From assembly GCA_027487315.1 (NCBI GenBank), contig JAIYDW010000015.1, positions 59,827-123,826 on the forward strand: DNA of 64,000 nt, read 5' to 3'. Origin of the DNA: Verrucomicrobiaceae bacterium. Its GTDB lineage: Bacteria > Verrucomicrobiota > Verrucomicrobiia > Verrucomicrobiales > Verrucomicrobiaceae. The translations under genes were made by a program, and so were the position numbers. This document shows, one piece after another, positions 10,587 to 18,851 of the stretch. A model generated the notes under the pieces. That model did no database searches and was not told where the DNA came from. It worked only from the letters and a program-made list of their open reading frames with translations. Numbering within the stretch: the stretch's first letter is position 1; each line of letters opens with the position of its first letter.

Positions 10587-11512
10587 GCCCTCCCCCTCAT
10601 CCCGCCCCGCTCGTCAGCATTCTGATTCCCACCTTCAATCACGAACCTTTCCTCGCCCAGGCCCTCGAAAGCGCCCTCGCCCAGATCACTTCCTTCCCCG
10701 TCGAAATCCTCGTCGGCAATGACGCCTCCACCGACGGCACCGGCCGCATCCTCGACACCTTCACCACCCGCTTCCCCGACCGCATCCGCGCCTTCCACGC
10801 CCCCGTCAACGTCGGCGGCCATGCCAACTTCTCGCAACTCTACGCCGCCGCCCGCGGCCAATACATCGCCCTCCTCGAAGGCGACGACTACTGGACCGAC
10901 CCCGCCAAACTCCAGCTCCAAGTCGACCACCTCGCCACCCATCCCGCCTCCAGCCTCTGCTTCCACCAAGTCGAAATTCGCGACGAAATCGGCACCTCTC
11001 CCATCATCCTCTCCAACCCCTCCGACCCCCTCATCACCGGCCTCTCCCGCATCACCCGCTTCAACTACATCCACACCGCCTCCGTTGTCTTTCGCAATCA
11101 CCTCATCCCAGGCCTCCCTCCCTGGGTCTATCATCTGCCCCTCGGCGACTGGCCCCTCTTCATCCTCCTCGCCGAACACGGCGAACTCCACCTCATCCGC
11201 AAACCCATGGCCGCCTACCGCGTCCAAAGCAGCAGCGTCTGGGCCTCGCGCACCCAGCTCAGCCGCCTCATCAGCACCGTCCACGTCGCCGAAGTCTGCC
11301 TCCGCCATCTAGGCCACCCCGGCTTCCGCGACTGCATCTTCAAAACCTCCCGCACCATCGCCCGAATCGCCCGCACCAACCATAACCCCCGCCAGTGGCT
11401 CTCCTACACCCTCAAATGCGCCCACATGGCCATCGTCCAGCCCTCCATCATCCGCACCCTCCGGAAAAAGAAACGCCAAACCTCTCCTGTGCCCCTCACG
11501 CCACCCGAATGA
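10583..11512 (+). CDS. family 2 glycosyltransferase
   Basis: A 309-residue GT-A fold glycosyltransferase. PLVSILIPTFNHEPFLAQAL opens the nucleotide-binding fold, GNDASTDGT (about 44-52) is typical of GT2, and LEGDDYWTD contains the DxD-like metal site. There are no membrane segments, so it is probably peripheral at the inner membrane. It is last in the ACP, KAS III, acyltransferase series and overlaps the convergent aminotransferase gene by 17 bases. Donor and acceptor sugars are unknown. Confidence 0.9.
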   Translation: MSPPPHPAPLVSILIPTFNHEPFLAQALESALAQITSFPVEILVGNDASTDGTGRILDTFTTRFPDRIRAFHAPVNVGGHANFSQLYAAARGQYIALLEGDDYWTDPAKLQLQVDHLATHPASSLCFHQVEIRDEIGTSPIILSNPSDPLITGLSRITRFNYIHTASVVFRNHLIPGLPPWVYHLPLGDWPLFILLAEHGELHLIRKPMAAYRVQSSSVWASRTQLSRLISTVHVAEVCLRHLGHPGFRDCIFKTSRTIARIARTNHNPRQWLSYTLKCAHMAIVQPSIIRTLRKKKRQTSPVPLTPPE

Positions 11513-12644
11513 TCGCCGTAATCTTCGCCGCCGCCTCCAACGGCAGATCCGCAAACATCGGCAAACACAGCGTCTCCCTCGCCGCCCGGATCGACTCCGG
11601 CAAATGCTCCGCCTGAGCTGACGCCAAATCCCGATACCAAGGCAAGTCACTCCCCAGCGTCTCAAAATACGCCCGAGAAAACACATTGTGCCCCCGCAGC
11701 ACCGCCATCAGCTGCCCGCGATCCATCCCAAACGCCCCCGCCTCAATCCGGATCGGAAAATAAGCATGGTTGCTCTCCAATCCCTCCGGCAGACTCGCCA
11801 GCGTCAAACCCGGACACCCCGCCAGACCCTCCCGATACACCCCCGCCACCCGCCCCCGATCCGCAATCTCCTCAGCAAGTCGCGGCAGCGTCACCAGCCC
11901 CATCGCCGCCTCCGCTTCATTCATCTTCGCATTCATGCCCGGAAACAGCACATGGTCCTCCGAGTCAAATCCAAAGTCACTCAGCAACCGAACCCGCTCC
12001 GCGATCTCCTGCCGCCCCGTCACCACCGCCCCGCCCTCCAGCGTCGTGAACGGTTTGGTCGCATGAAAACTCAAAAGACTCGCATCCCCCAGCGCCGCCA
12101 GCGGCACCCCGTTCAGCCTGCCCCCCATCCCATGCGCCGCATCAAACAACAACGGCACCCCATGCCGCCGCGCCAGCCCTTCCAACGCCGCCACCCGACA
12201 GCTCATCCCAAACAGATGCACCCCCAGGATCGCCTCCGCCCCACCCTCCAGAGCCACCTCCACCCCCTTCGGATCCACCTGCCACGTCCCCGCCTCCAGA
12301 TCGCAAAACACCGGCTCACACCCCGCCCACCGCAACGCATGAATCACCCCAATAAAGGTGAAGGCCGGCACGGCCACCTTTCTCCCCCGCAACCCGAACG
12401 CCTCCAGCATCAAAATCAACGCCAGGGTCCCGTTCGCCACCACCTCACAATGCCCCACCTCCAAACACCCCGCCAACTTGGCTTCCAACTCCCGCTTCAA
12501 CCGCCCCCCATTCGTCACCTGCCCACTCTCCCAAGCCGGCCTCAATGCCTCGGCAAACGCCGCCAAATCCGGCAACCGCGGTCGGGTCACCCAAATCGGC
12601 TCAGAAAATCCAGGGCTCTTAGTCTCCTCCATCGCACTCCTCAA
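11496..12644 (-). CDS. DegT/DnrJ/EryC1-family sugar aminotransferase
   Basis: A 382-residue PLP-dependent enzyme, probably transaminating a keto sugar nucleotide. PAFTFIGVIHALRWAGCEP (93-111), the acidic PLP site in LLFDAAHGMGG, and FHATKPFTTLEGG with the Schiff-base Lys197 are all family features. A start at Met5 (12632) is also possible. It converges on the glycosyltransferase with a short 3' overlap and lies 100 bases after the response regulator on the same strand. Product sugar is not predictable, but the NeuD-like gene across the junction fits a shared pathway. Confidence 0.9.
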   Translation of the reverse strand: MRSAMEETKSPGFSEPIWVTRPRLPDLAAFAEALRPAWESGQVTNGGRLKRELEAKLAGCLEVGHCEVVANGTLALILMLEAFGLRGRKVAVPAFTFIGVIHALRWAGCEPVFCDLEAGTWQVDPKGVEVALEGGAEAILGVHLFGMSCRVAALEGLARRHGVPLLFDAAHGMGGRLNGVPLAALGDASLLSFHATKPFTTLEGGAVVTGRQEIAERVRLLSDFGFDSEDHVLFPGMNAKMNEAEAAMGLVTLPRLAEEIADRGRVAGVYREGLAGCPGLTLASLPEGLESNHAYFPIRIEAGAFGMDRGQLMAVLRGHNVFSRAYFETLGSDLPWYRDLASAQAEHLPESIRAARETLCLPMFADLPLEAAAKITAIIRVA

Positions 12645-12743
12645 ACTCTACCCTCCACCCACGTCCACACAATCTTCTTCTACTCCATCCGCCACCTCGG
12701 TCACTCACGCCCCTAACGCCATCCTCCCACCCGATAGCCCAAG

Positions 12744-14222
12744 TCAAATCGCCTTCTTACTCGCCCGCTTCGTCGCCGTCGCCGGAGGCTCCGCCACCTT
12801 AAGAGCTGGCATCGCCTGACTGCTGCTCTGAAGCGCCGCCACCCGACTCGCCGTACTCCCCAAAAACTTCGCCGCCTGTGCCGCATCTTCCTCAAAATGC
12901 CGGAATGCCAGCCTCGACAATTCCTTCTCCACCCACGGTAGCAACTCCAGATCCGGCGAAGACTGCGCCGCTTGCAGCAACGTCGACAGCGCATCCCGCA
13001 TCCGGGTCACCGTGCTCGACGCCCCCGGATACCGCTGCGAATTCGTCCCCAAAGGAATATCCGACGGCAGCAACACATCCGAATTCGAAAGCGCACAGGC
13101 CCGCTGAATCGTATTCTCAAGCTCCCGCACATTCCCCGGCCAGTCATACGCCTCCAAAAACGCCAGCGCATCCTCCGTAAACCGCATCGCCATCCCGCGA
13201 CGGCGATTGGAAATCCGATGCAGGAAAAACTCAGCCAACGGCACCACATCCTCACGCCGTTCCCGCAGCGGCGGAATGTGAATCCGCACCACGTTCAATC
13301 GATAAAACAAATCCTCCCGGAACGTCCCCTTCGCCACCTCCGCCTCCAAATCCTTGTTCGTCGCCGCCAGCACCCGCACATCACAGCGAATCGTCTGATT
13401 GCTCCCCACCCTCGAAAAATCCCCGTCCTGCAGCACCCGCAGCAACTTGCTCTGCACCGCCAACGGCATGTCCCCAATCTCATCCAAAAACAATGTCCCC
13501 CCGTCACACTGCTCAAACCGTCCCACCCGCTGCGCCACCGCCCCGGTGAACGCTCCCTTCTCGTGACCAAAAATCTCGCTCTCCAGCAAGTTATCCGGAA
13601 TCGCCGTCACATTGATCGCCACAAACTCCTTCTGCATCCGCGGACTGAACTTGTGAATCGCCCCCGCCACCAACTCCTTCCCGCAACCGCTCTCCCCCGT
13701 GATCATCACCGGCGCATCGGATCGCGACACCCGGCCAATCATCTTGAACACCTCCTGCATCGGCTGTGACCGCCCGATGATCGTCTCCTGAATCGTATCC
13801 GTCGAAACCTCCCGGCTCTGCTCCCGCGTCTGCCGCCTCGCATCCGCTGACCGCAACGCACTCTCCACCACACTCCTCAGCTCATATGGCAGCTTCTCCT
13901 TCCCCATCACATCATACGCCCCCAGCCGCATCGCCTCGATCACCTGACTCGTCGTCGTAATCCCGCTGAACAGGATCACCATCGAATTCGGATCCCCCTG
14001 CCGCAACCGCTTCAGAAAATCAATCCCGCTCATCCCCGCCTGCCTCACCTCCGCCAAAATCAAATCCGCCTTCTCCTTCTGCTGCGCCGCGATCGCCTCC
14101 TCCGCCCGCTCATAAGTAAAAATACGCACCCCGTCCGCCTTCAAATGCGCACTTGCCCACGCCAGGAAGTCGGTATCCGGGTCGACAATGAAGATTCGTG
14201 TTTCTGGCAGCGCGTTGGACAT
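12744..14222 (-). CDS. sigma-54-dependent response regulator with altered phosphosite
   Basis: A 492-residue NtrC-family activator: receiver domain (about 8-125), AAA+ domain with Walker A GESGCGKE (176-183), sigma-54-contacting GAFTGA (223-228) and Walker B LFLDE, then a Fis-like helix-turn-helix (LAFRHFEEDAAQAAKFLGST) and a basic C-terminal tail. The receiver's phospho-acceptor position reads LILAEVRQAGMSG, where the family has LLD: the aspartate is Glu58. Asp to Glu can mimic phosphorylation, so the protein may be constitutively on or regulated otherwise. No histidine kinase is adjacent. It follows uppS by 55 bases on the same strand. Confidence 0.92.
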   Translation of the reverse strand: MSNALPETRIFIVDPDTDFLAWASAHLKADGVRIFTYERAEEAIAAQQKEKADLILAEVRQAGMSGIDFLKRLRQGDPNSMVILFSGITTTSQVIEAMRLGAYDVMGKEKLPYELRSVVESALRSADARRQTREQSREVSTDTIQETIIGRSQPMQEVFKMIGRVSRSDAPVMITGESGCGKELVAGAIHKFSPRMQKEFVAINVTAIPDNLLESEIFGHEKGAFTGAVAQRVGRFEQCDGGTLFLDEIGDMPLAVQSKLLRVLQDGDFSRVGSNQTIRCDVRVLAATNKDLEAEVAKGTFREDLFYRLNVVRIHIPPLRERREDVVPLAEFFLHRISNRRRGMAMRFTEDALAFLEAYDWPGNVRELENTIQRACALSNSDVLLPSDIPLGTNSQRYPGASSTVTRMRDALSTLLQAAQSSPDLELLPWVEKELSRLAFRHFEEDAAQAAKFLGSTASRVAALQSSSQAMPALKVAEPPATATKRASKKAI

Positions 14223-14277
14223 TAAAAAACTAAGAAATAGGGTGCTACGCCTTTTCTAGACACTCGTCAACAGTCCG

Positions 14278-15000
14278 TTATACGCCTCCAAACCGCCTGT
14301 TGCGCGCATTAAATGCCCGCAAAGCCTCCAAAAGCGCCTCCCGCCCAAAGTCCGGCCACAGCTTTTCCGTCACGTAAAACTCCGTGTAACTCATCTGCCA
14401 AAGCAGGAAATTCGACAGCCTCAGCTCCCCCGAAGTCCGGATCAACAAGTCCGGATCCGGGTAATACCGCGTGTACAAATGCTTGCTGAACACCTCCCCA
14501 TCAATCATCGCCTTGTCCAAATGCCCCTTCTCCACACTCTCCAATAAACTCTTCACCCCATCAATGATCTCCTCCCTTCCCCCGTAACTCAGCGCCAAAA
14601 TCAGCGTCAACCCCGTATTCTGCGCCGTTTTCGTGATCGACCGGTGCAACTCCGCCTGACACGCCTCCGGCAAATCATGCAATCGCCCGATCGCTTGCAA
14701 CCGCACGTTCTGCTCCATCATCTCAGGCGTCCTCGACTTCAAAAATTGCTGCAACAGCCGCATCAACGCATCCACCTCCCGCTTCGGCCGCTTCCAATTC
14801 TCCGACGAAAACGCATACAGCGTCAAAAACTCCACCCCCAGGTCCCCGCAAGCCTCCACCACCCGCCTCACACTGTCCGCCCCCCGCCGATGCCCCTCCG
14901 TCCGTGGCAACCCCCGCTCACGCGCCCACCTCCCATTGCCATCCATGATGATGGCAATGTGACGCGGCACCGTTTTGATGTCTTCCGGAACTCGGCTCAT
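14278..15000 (-). CDS. uppS: isoprenyl (undecaprenyl) diphosphate synthase
   Basis: A 240-residue cis-prenyltransferase making the lipid carrier for peptidoglycan and surface polysaccharide synthesis. IAIIMDGNGRWARERGL holds the catalytic Asp20. EGHRRGADSVRRVVEACGDLGV, TLYAFSSENWKRP and the C-terminal RTSGELRLSNFLLWQ motif are all intact. Length matches the family. It sits 62 bases downstream of a metalloprotease gene and upstream of the sigma-54 activator, all on the minus strand. Confidence 0.96.
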   Translation of the reverse strand: MSRVPEDIKTVPRHIAIIMDGNGRWARERGLPRTEGHRRGADSVRRVVEACGDLGVEFLTLYAFSSENWKRPKREVDALMRLLQQFLKSRTPEMMEQNVRLQAIGRLHDLPEACQAELHRSITKTAQNTGLTLILALSYGGREEIIDGVKSLLESVEKGHLDKAMIDGEVFSKHLYTRYYPDPDLLIRTSGELRLSNFLLWQMSYTEFYVTEKLWPDFGREALLEALRAFNARNRRFGGV

Positions 15001-15062
15001 GGTCAGCTTCGAACCTGAGTACTCGGCCCTTCATCGCCCCCCGTCAATACCCGGCCACCAAC

Positions 15063-17759
15063 TCAATTCTTCCCTTCATCCAAGGCTCGGCGAATTTTGT
15101 ACAACAGCAGCGCCTGATGCTGCGGCGCACCCATCAGGATTTGAGCACGATTCTCAAGCGCCGTCCGCAACAGCAGCACCTCACTCAAAGCCGCCGCCTG
15201 TGTCGCCGATACCTGCTGACCACTGTTCGCCATCGCCAGCAACCGCTCCAAATACATCGCCTGCAAAGTCTGCCTCACCGTCGACGGCCGATTCTCCGGA
15301 TCTCCCCTGAAAATCGCCGTACTCAGCGCACTCAACATCTCCCCCACCCCAAACTCATTCCCATACAGCGCGCTGTCACTCAACCGCGTCAGCACCGCTC
15401 CATTCAGCAAATGATCCAAAAGCGCCCGCTGCAGTTTCGCCGCCAACTCATGCAGCTTCGGATCCTCCGGTCCGTCATGATCAAATCCCCGCCGCTGGAC
15501 CTGCAAATGCGCCGCCAACTCCGCCGGCACCTGCCACGCCCCCGGCCCAAACCCATACTCCGCCAGCAACGCCATCGCCTCCCGCTGCCGCTCCGCCGAC
15601 ACCGGCACAAACGGCTTCCGCTCCGCCCCCTGCCCGGCAAACGCTCGCTCCACCTCCACCCCGCCCACCTGACGCGACACCGCCACCAGCGCATTGCTCA
15701 TCTCCGTGTTCAACGTCGCAAAATCCGCCACCACCTGCTGCCAGCTCGCCCCGTCCTCCGCACTTCGCTCCAGTAAGGTCTCCATCCGCTTCTTCACCAG
15801 CTCGCAGCGCTCCCGGCCATAGCTCATCACATCACTGCTTAAATCAAACAGCATCGCCCTCGGATCGATCCCCTTCCCCACCGCCCTCATGTCATCCGCA
15901 TCATTCGCAAATCCCAACTCATGCCGGTGCGACCGACCCGCGATCTCTTTCAATCGCTCCGCCTCCGCCTCCGGATCCTCCAACGCCTCCGAATACCCAA
16001 ACTCAATCGCCCAATGATCATAAGGCCCCGGCTTCGTACAATAATACTGCCCCTGCTTCACCCCAAGCGGCGCCACATTCGCCGTCGGATAATCCATCAC
16101 CGATCCCAATAACCCCACCTTCTCTGTCACCGCCTTGTCGTGAATCGTCTTCGCATCATGCAGCTGACTCCCCCGGAAATTGTGATTCAACCCCAGCGTG
16201 TGCCCCACCTCATGCAGCACCAAATAATACAGCGCCTCATTTAACATCCGGTCCATCTCCACCTTCCCCATGCCCTCAGCCCGCAGCATTGCCCCTCCAA
16301 ATCGCAACCCCTGATGCGCGCACACTCCCGCCAAACACTCATGCCCGTTCGCCATCTTTAACCCCCGAACCTCTTCCTCCCCACCAAACGGCGCCAACCC
16401 GGCCAACCCCACCTCATCCAAAACCCGCCGACTCTGCATCCGCCTCGTCATGTAGCTGAACTCCAACATGATGTCCGCCCCCAAAATCTGCCCCGTCCTC
16501 GGATTCGCAAAACTCGGCCCATACCCTCCAAACGGCGGATTCGGCGACGATGTCCAACGCAGCACATTGTAATTGATGTCCCCCGCATTCCACTTCGCAT
16601 TGTCCGGCTGCTGCTTCACCACCACTGCATCCTTAAATCCCGCCGTCTCAAACGCCTCATTCCAAGCCAGCGTCGCCTTCCGGATCGTGTCGCGAAACTC
16701 CACCGGCGTCGTGTTCTCAATCCAAAACGTGATCGGCTCCACCGGCTCACTCAGCTTCGTCCCAGGCTTCTGCTTCACTAAATGCCAGCGATGAATCACA
16801 TCCCGATACGGCGTCACCTCCGTGCTCGTCATATCTGTCGCCTTCGTCGCAAAATACCCCACCCGCGGATCATCCCAGCGCGGCTTGAAATCATTCTCCG
16901 GCATCCGCACCAGCGCATGCTGCATCTGCAACGTCACATACCGCGCATCTGCAATCTCATCCGCCCCCTTGCCCTCCCGATTCCACATCGGCGACGGATT
17001 CTCATACACATACGCCACCTGAATCAACGCATTGTCCGGATAGATATGCACCCCGGTCACATGCGTCTTCTGCTCGGACAATTTCCCCAGCACCGCCTTC
17101 CCCGCATCATTCCCGCGATGCACATGCAGCAAGCTCTCCCGCAAAAACAAACTGCCCACATCAATCAAGTACCCCGTCTCATCCTCCGCCATCACCACCT
17201 CACTCGCCAACACCGCCTCCGACGTGTTCGCCTCCGCCGCTCTCGCCAAGGGATGTCCCGGCTCAAAATAAAAGCCCGTCGGCACCTTCCTCACCTCGAT
17301 CCGGTCAAAAATCCGCCGCCACCGGATCACCACCTGATCCCCATACTGTCCCCGCATAAACCCCGACTGCACCACCCCATCAATCGTCTGTGGAAAATAA
17401 ATGAACTCCTTCTCCAACTGATCCTTCTTCAAATACAGCAACAACTTCCCCTTCTCCATCTGCAGGTAAAACTCAAACAAGCCCCCTAATCGCTTAAAAT
17501 CCTTCGTCAGTTCACCGACCGTCTTCTTCCCCGAATTCGTCGGCGCAGCTTCAGTCGCCTCTTTCGTCACCACCTCGGCTTTCTTCACCTCCTCCGGCTG
17601 ACTCGGCTTTGGCTTCTCCTCCGGCTTCGGCTCCCGCTTGGGCTCAGGCTTCGGTTCAGGTTTCGCCGGCTCTTCCGCTTGAACCCGAGACGCCGAAAAC
17701 GCCTCCTCACTCGAAAACCAACAAGTCACCCACACAAAAGCTAAAGCAAACACACGCAT
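15063..17759 (-). CDS. secreted zinc metalloprotease, DUF5117/DUF5118-like
   Basis: An 898-residue exported protein. A signal peptide (about 1-24) is followed by a Pro/Glu/Lys-rich linker (about 28-75). The catalytic motif HEVGHTLGLNHNF begins at His516 and has the metzincin form HExxHxxGxxH. The region before it (GYGPSFANPRTGQILGADIMLEF) resembles zinc-dependent metalloproteases with DUF5117/DUF5118 domains, common in Bacteroidetes and Verrucomicrobia. The C-terminal 300 residues are helical without a recognised motif. Substrates are unknown. It is divergent from an outer-membrane protein gene. Confidence 0.85.
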   Translation of the reverse strand: MRVFALAFVWVTCWFSSEEAFSASRVQAEEPAKPEPKPEPKREPKPEEKPKPSQPEEVKKAEVVTKEATEAAPTNSGKKTVGELTKDFKRLGGLFEFYLQMEKGKLLLYLKKDQLEKEFIYFPQTIDGVVQSGFMRGQYGDQVVIRWRRIFDRIEVRKVPTGFYFEPGHPLARAAEANTSEAVLASEVVMAEDETGYLIDVGSLFLRESLLHVHRGNDAGKAVLGKLSEQKTHVTGVHIYPDNALIQVAYVYENPSPMWNREGKGADEIADARYVTLQMQHALVRMPENDFKPRWDDPRVGYFATKATDMTSTEVTPYRDVIHRWHLVKQKPGTKLSEPVEPITFWIENTTPVEFRDTIRKATLAWNEAFETAGFKDAVVVKQQPDNAKWNAGDINYNVLRWTSSPNPPFGGYGPSFANPRTGQILGADIMLEFSYMTRRMQSRRVLDEVGLAGLAPFGGEEEVRGLKMANGHECLAGVCAHQGLRFGGAMLRAEGMGKVEMDRMLNEALYYLVLHEVGHTLGLNHNFRGSQLHDAKTIHDKAVTEKVGLLGSVMDYPTANVAPLGVKQGQYYCTKPGPYDHWAIEFGYSEALEDPEAEAERLKEIAGRSHRHELGFANDADDMRAVGKGIDPRAMLFDLSSDVMSYGRERCELVKKRMETLLERSAEDGASWQQVVADFATLNTEMSNALVAVSRQVGGVEVERAFAGQGAERKPFVPVSAERQREAMALLAEYGFGPGAWQVPAELAAHLQVQRRGFDHDGPEDPKLHELAAKLQRALLDHLLNGAVLTRLSDSALYGNEFGVGEMLSALSTAIFRGDPENRPSTVRQTLQAMYLERLLAMANSGQQVSATQAAALSEVLLLRTALENRAQILMGAPQHQALLLYKIRRALDEGKN

Positions 17760-17879
17760 AAATCAGGAATCGGTCGGAAAAGGATTAGCTCAAAACGATG
17801 CCAGATTCAGGGAACAAATGCTAGCTTTTTGAGTCATTCTAGTAAATTAACACTTATTAACAGCTCGCTTCACTAAAAT

Positions 17880-17917
17880 ATTCACAATGGTGAAAATAAG
17901 TTGATTTAATTGTGAAT
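17880..17917. promoter_or_regulatory. inverted repeat in an AT-rich promoter region
   Basis: ATTCACAAT (17880-17888) and ATTGTGAAT (17909-17917) are perfect 9-bp inverted arms 20 bases apart. The left arm also overlaps a local TTCACaatgGTGAA dyad. The whole 17760-17965 divergent region is strikingly AT-rich for this genome. It is a good candidate operator or promoter for the barrel protein gene starting at 17966, but the regulator is unknown. Confidence 0.5.
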
Positions 17918-17965
17918 AACCGTATCAATTAAGATTCCCAAACTATCAACACAACCGAGCAAGAC

Positions 17966-18718
17966 ATGCAACGCCTCATCCTCCTGCTGCTAGCGTTCCA
18001 TTCGGTCCCAGCCTTGGGGCAGTATCAGTATTATGGTGCGCCCAATGACGGCATGGGTGCCATGTCCTCGATGCCTCCCGCTCCCCCGCCCGTTTCCGCC
18101 CCTCCCACCTACCCGGGCTACGGCTCCGACATGAGCTACGGCTCCCCCGGCTACCCTTCCGACGCCAGTTTCAACCCTTCCTCCGGCCCCAGCATCCTCA
18201 GCTACGGCTTCCTCGAAGGCGGTTACCAATACCAGGAACCCAAAGACAGTTCCCTCGAAGGCTCCCACGGCGTCGCTGTCTCCCTCAGCGTCCAACTCTT
18301 CAAACCCCTCTTCGTCAGAGCCGACTTCGGCTGGTCCCTCTCCAACGGCGGCGGCAGAAGCTCCCGCGAATACGACTTCACCAACGCCTCTCTCGGCGCC
18401 GGCCTCTACCTCCCCATCGTCGACAAATTCCACCTCCTCGCAGAAGTCGGCGGCATGTACGGCAAACTCGACGCCAATATCAACCGCTTGAGCTTCACCG
18501 AAGGCGCCATCTACGCCCGCCCCGCCCTCCGCTTCGCCCCTGTCGAGTTCCTCGAACTCCAAGCCGGTCTCACCGTCACCAGCTCAGACAGCTTCGATTC
18601 CATGATCTTCGACGTCGCGGCTTACGTCCGCGTTTTGAGCCGACTCGACCTCGGCGTCAATGTCGATCTCGGCGACGAGTTTACAGGATTTACCGGCGGA
18701 ATTCGATTCCGCTGGTGA
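17966..18718 (+). CDS. outer-membrane beta-barrel protein
   Basis: A 250-residue exported protein. The signal peptide ends at ALG (residue 18). A Gly/Pro/Tyr/Ser-rich, low-complexity region (about 20-75) follows. Residues 75-250 alternate hydrophobic and polar residues as in an eight-stranded barrel, for example VAVSLSVQLFKPLFVRADFGWSL, and the protein ends in aromatic Trp as expected for BAM-dependent insertion. No family is recognised beyond the fold. A strong terminator follows. Confidence 0.75.
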   Translation: MQRLILLLLAFHSVPALGQYQYYGAPNDGMGAMSSMPPAPPPVSAPPTYPGYGSDMSYGSPGYPSDASFNPSSGPSILSYGFLEGGYQYQEPKDSSLEGSHGVAVSLSVQLFKPLFVRADFGWSLSNGGGRSSREYDFTNASLGAGLYLPIVDKFHLLAEVGGMYGKLDANINRLSFTEGAIYARPALRFAPVEFLELQAGLTVTSSDSFDSMIFDVAAYVRVLSRLDLGVNVDLGDEFTGFTGGIRFRW

Positions 18719-18756
18719 AGGACAAGACAGCCTGGGGGCTGTGTTGTTGTGTGTGG

Positions 18757-18790
18757 CGAGGCGTCGGACTGGGGTCCGGCGCCTCGTTTT
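18757..18790 (+). terminator. rho-independent terminator
   Basis: CGAGGCGTCGGAC (18757-18769) pairs with GTCCGGCGCCTCG (18774-18786), 13 bp with one mismatch around a TGGG loop, followed by TTTT. It lies 38 bases after the barrel protein stop and isolates it from the efflux operon. Confidence 0.88.
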
Positions 18791-18851
18791 CATCTCACCC
18801 CTTGGATAGAGAATACCTAACGCCCCACTCGACAACCCGCACTCCCCGTGC

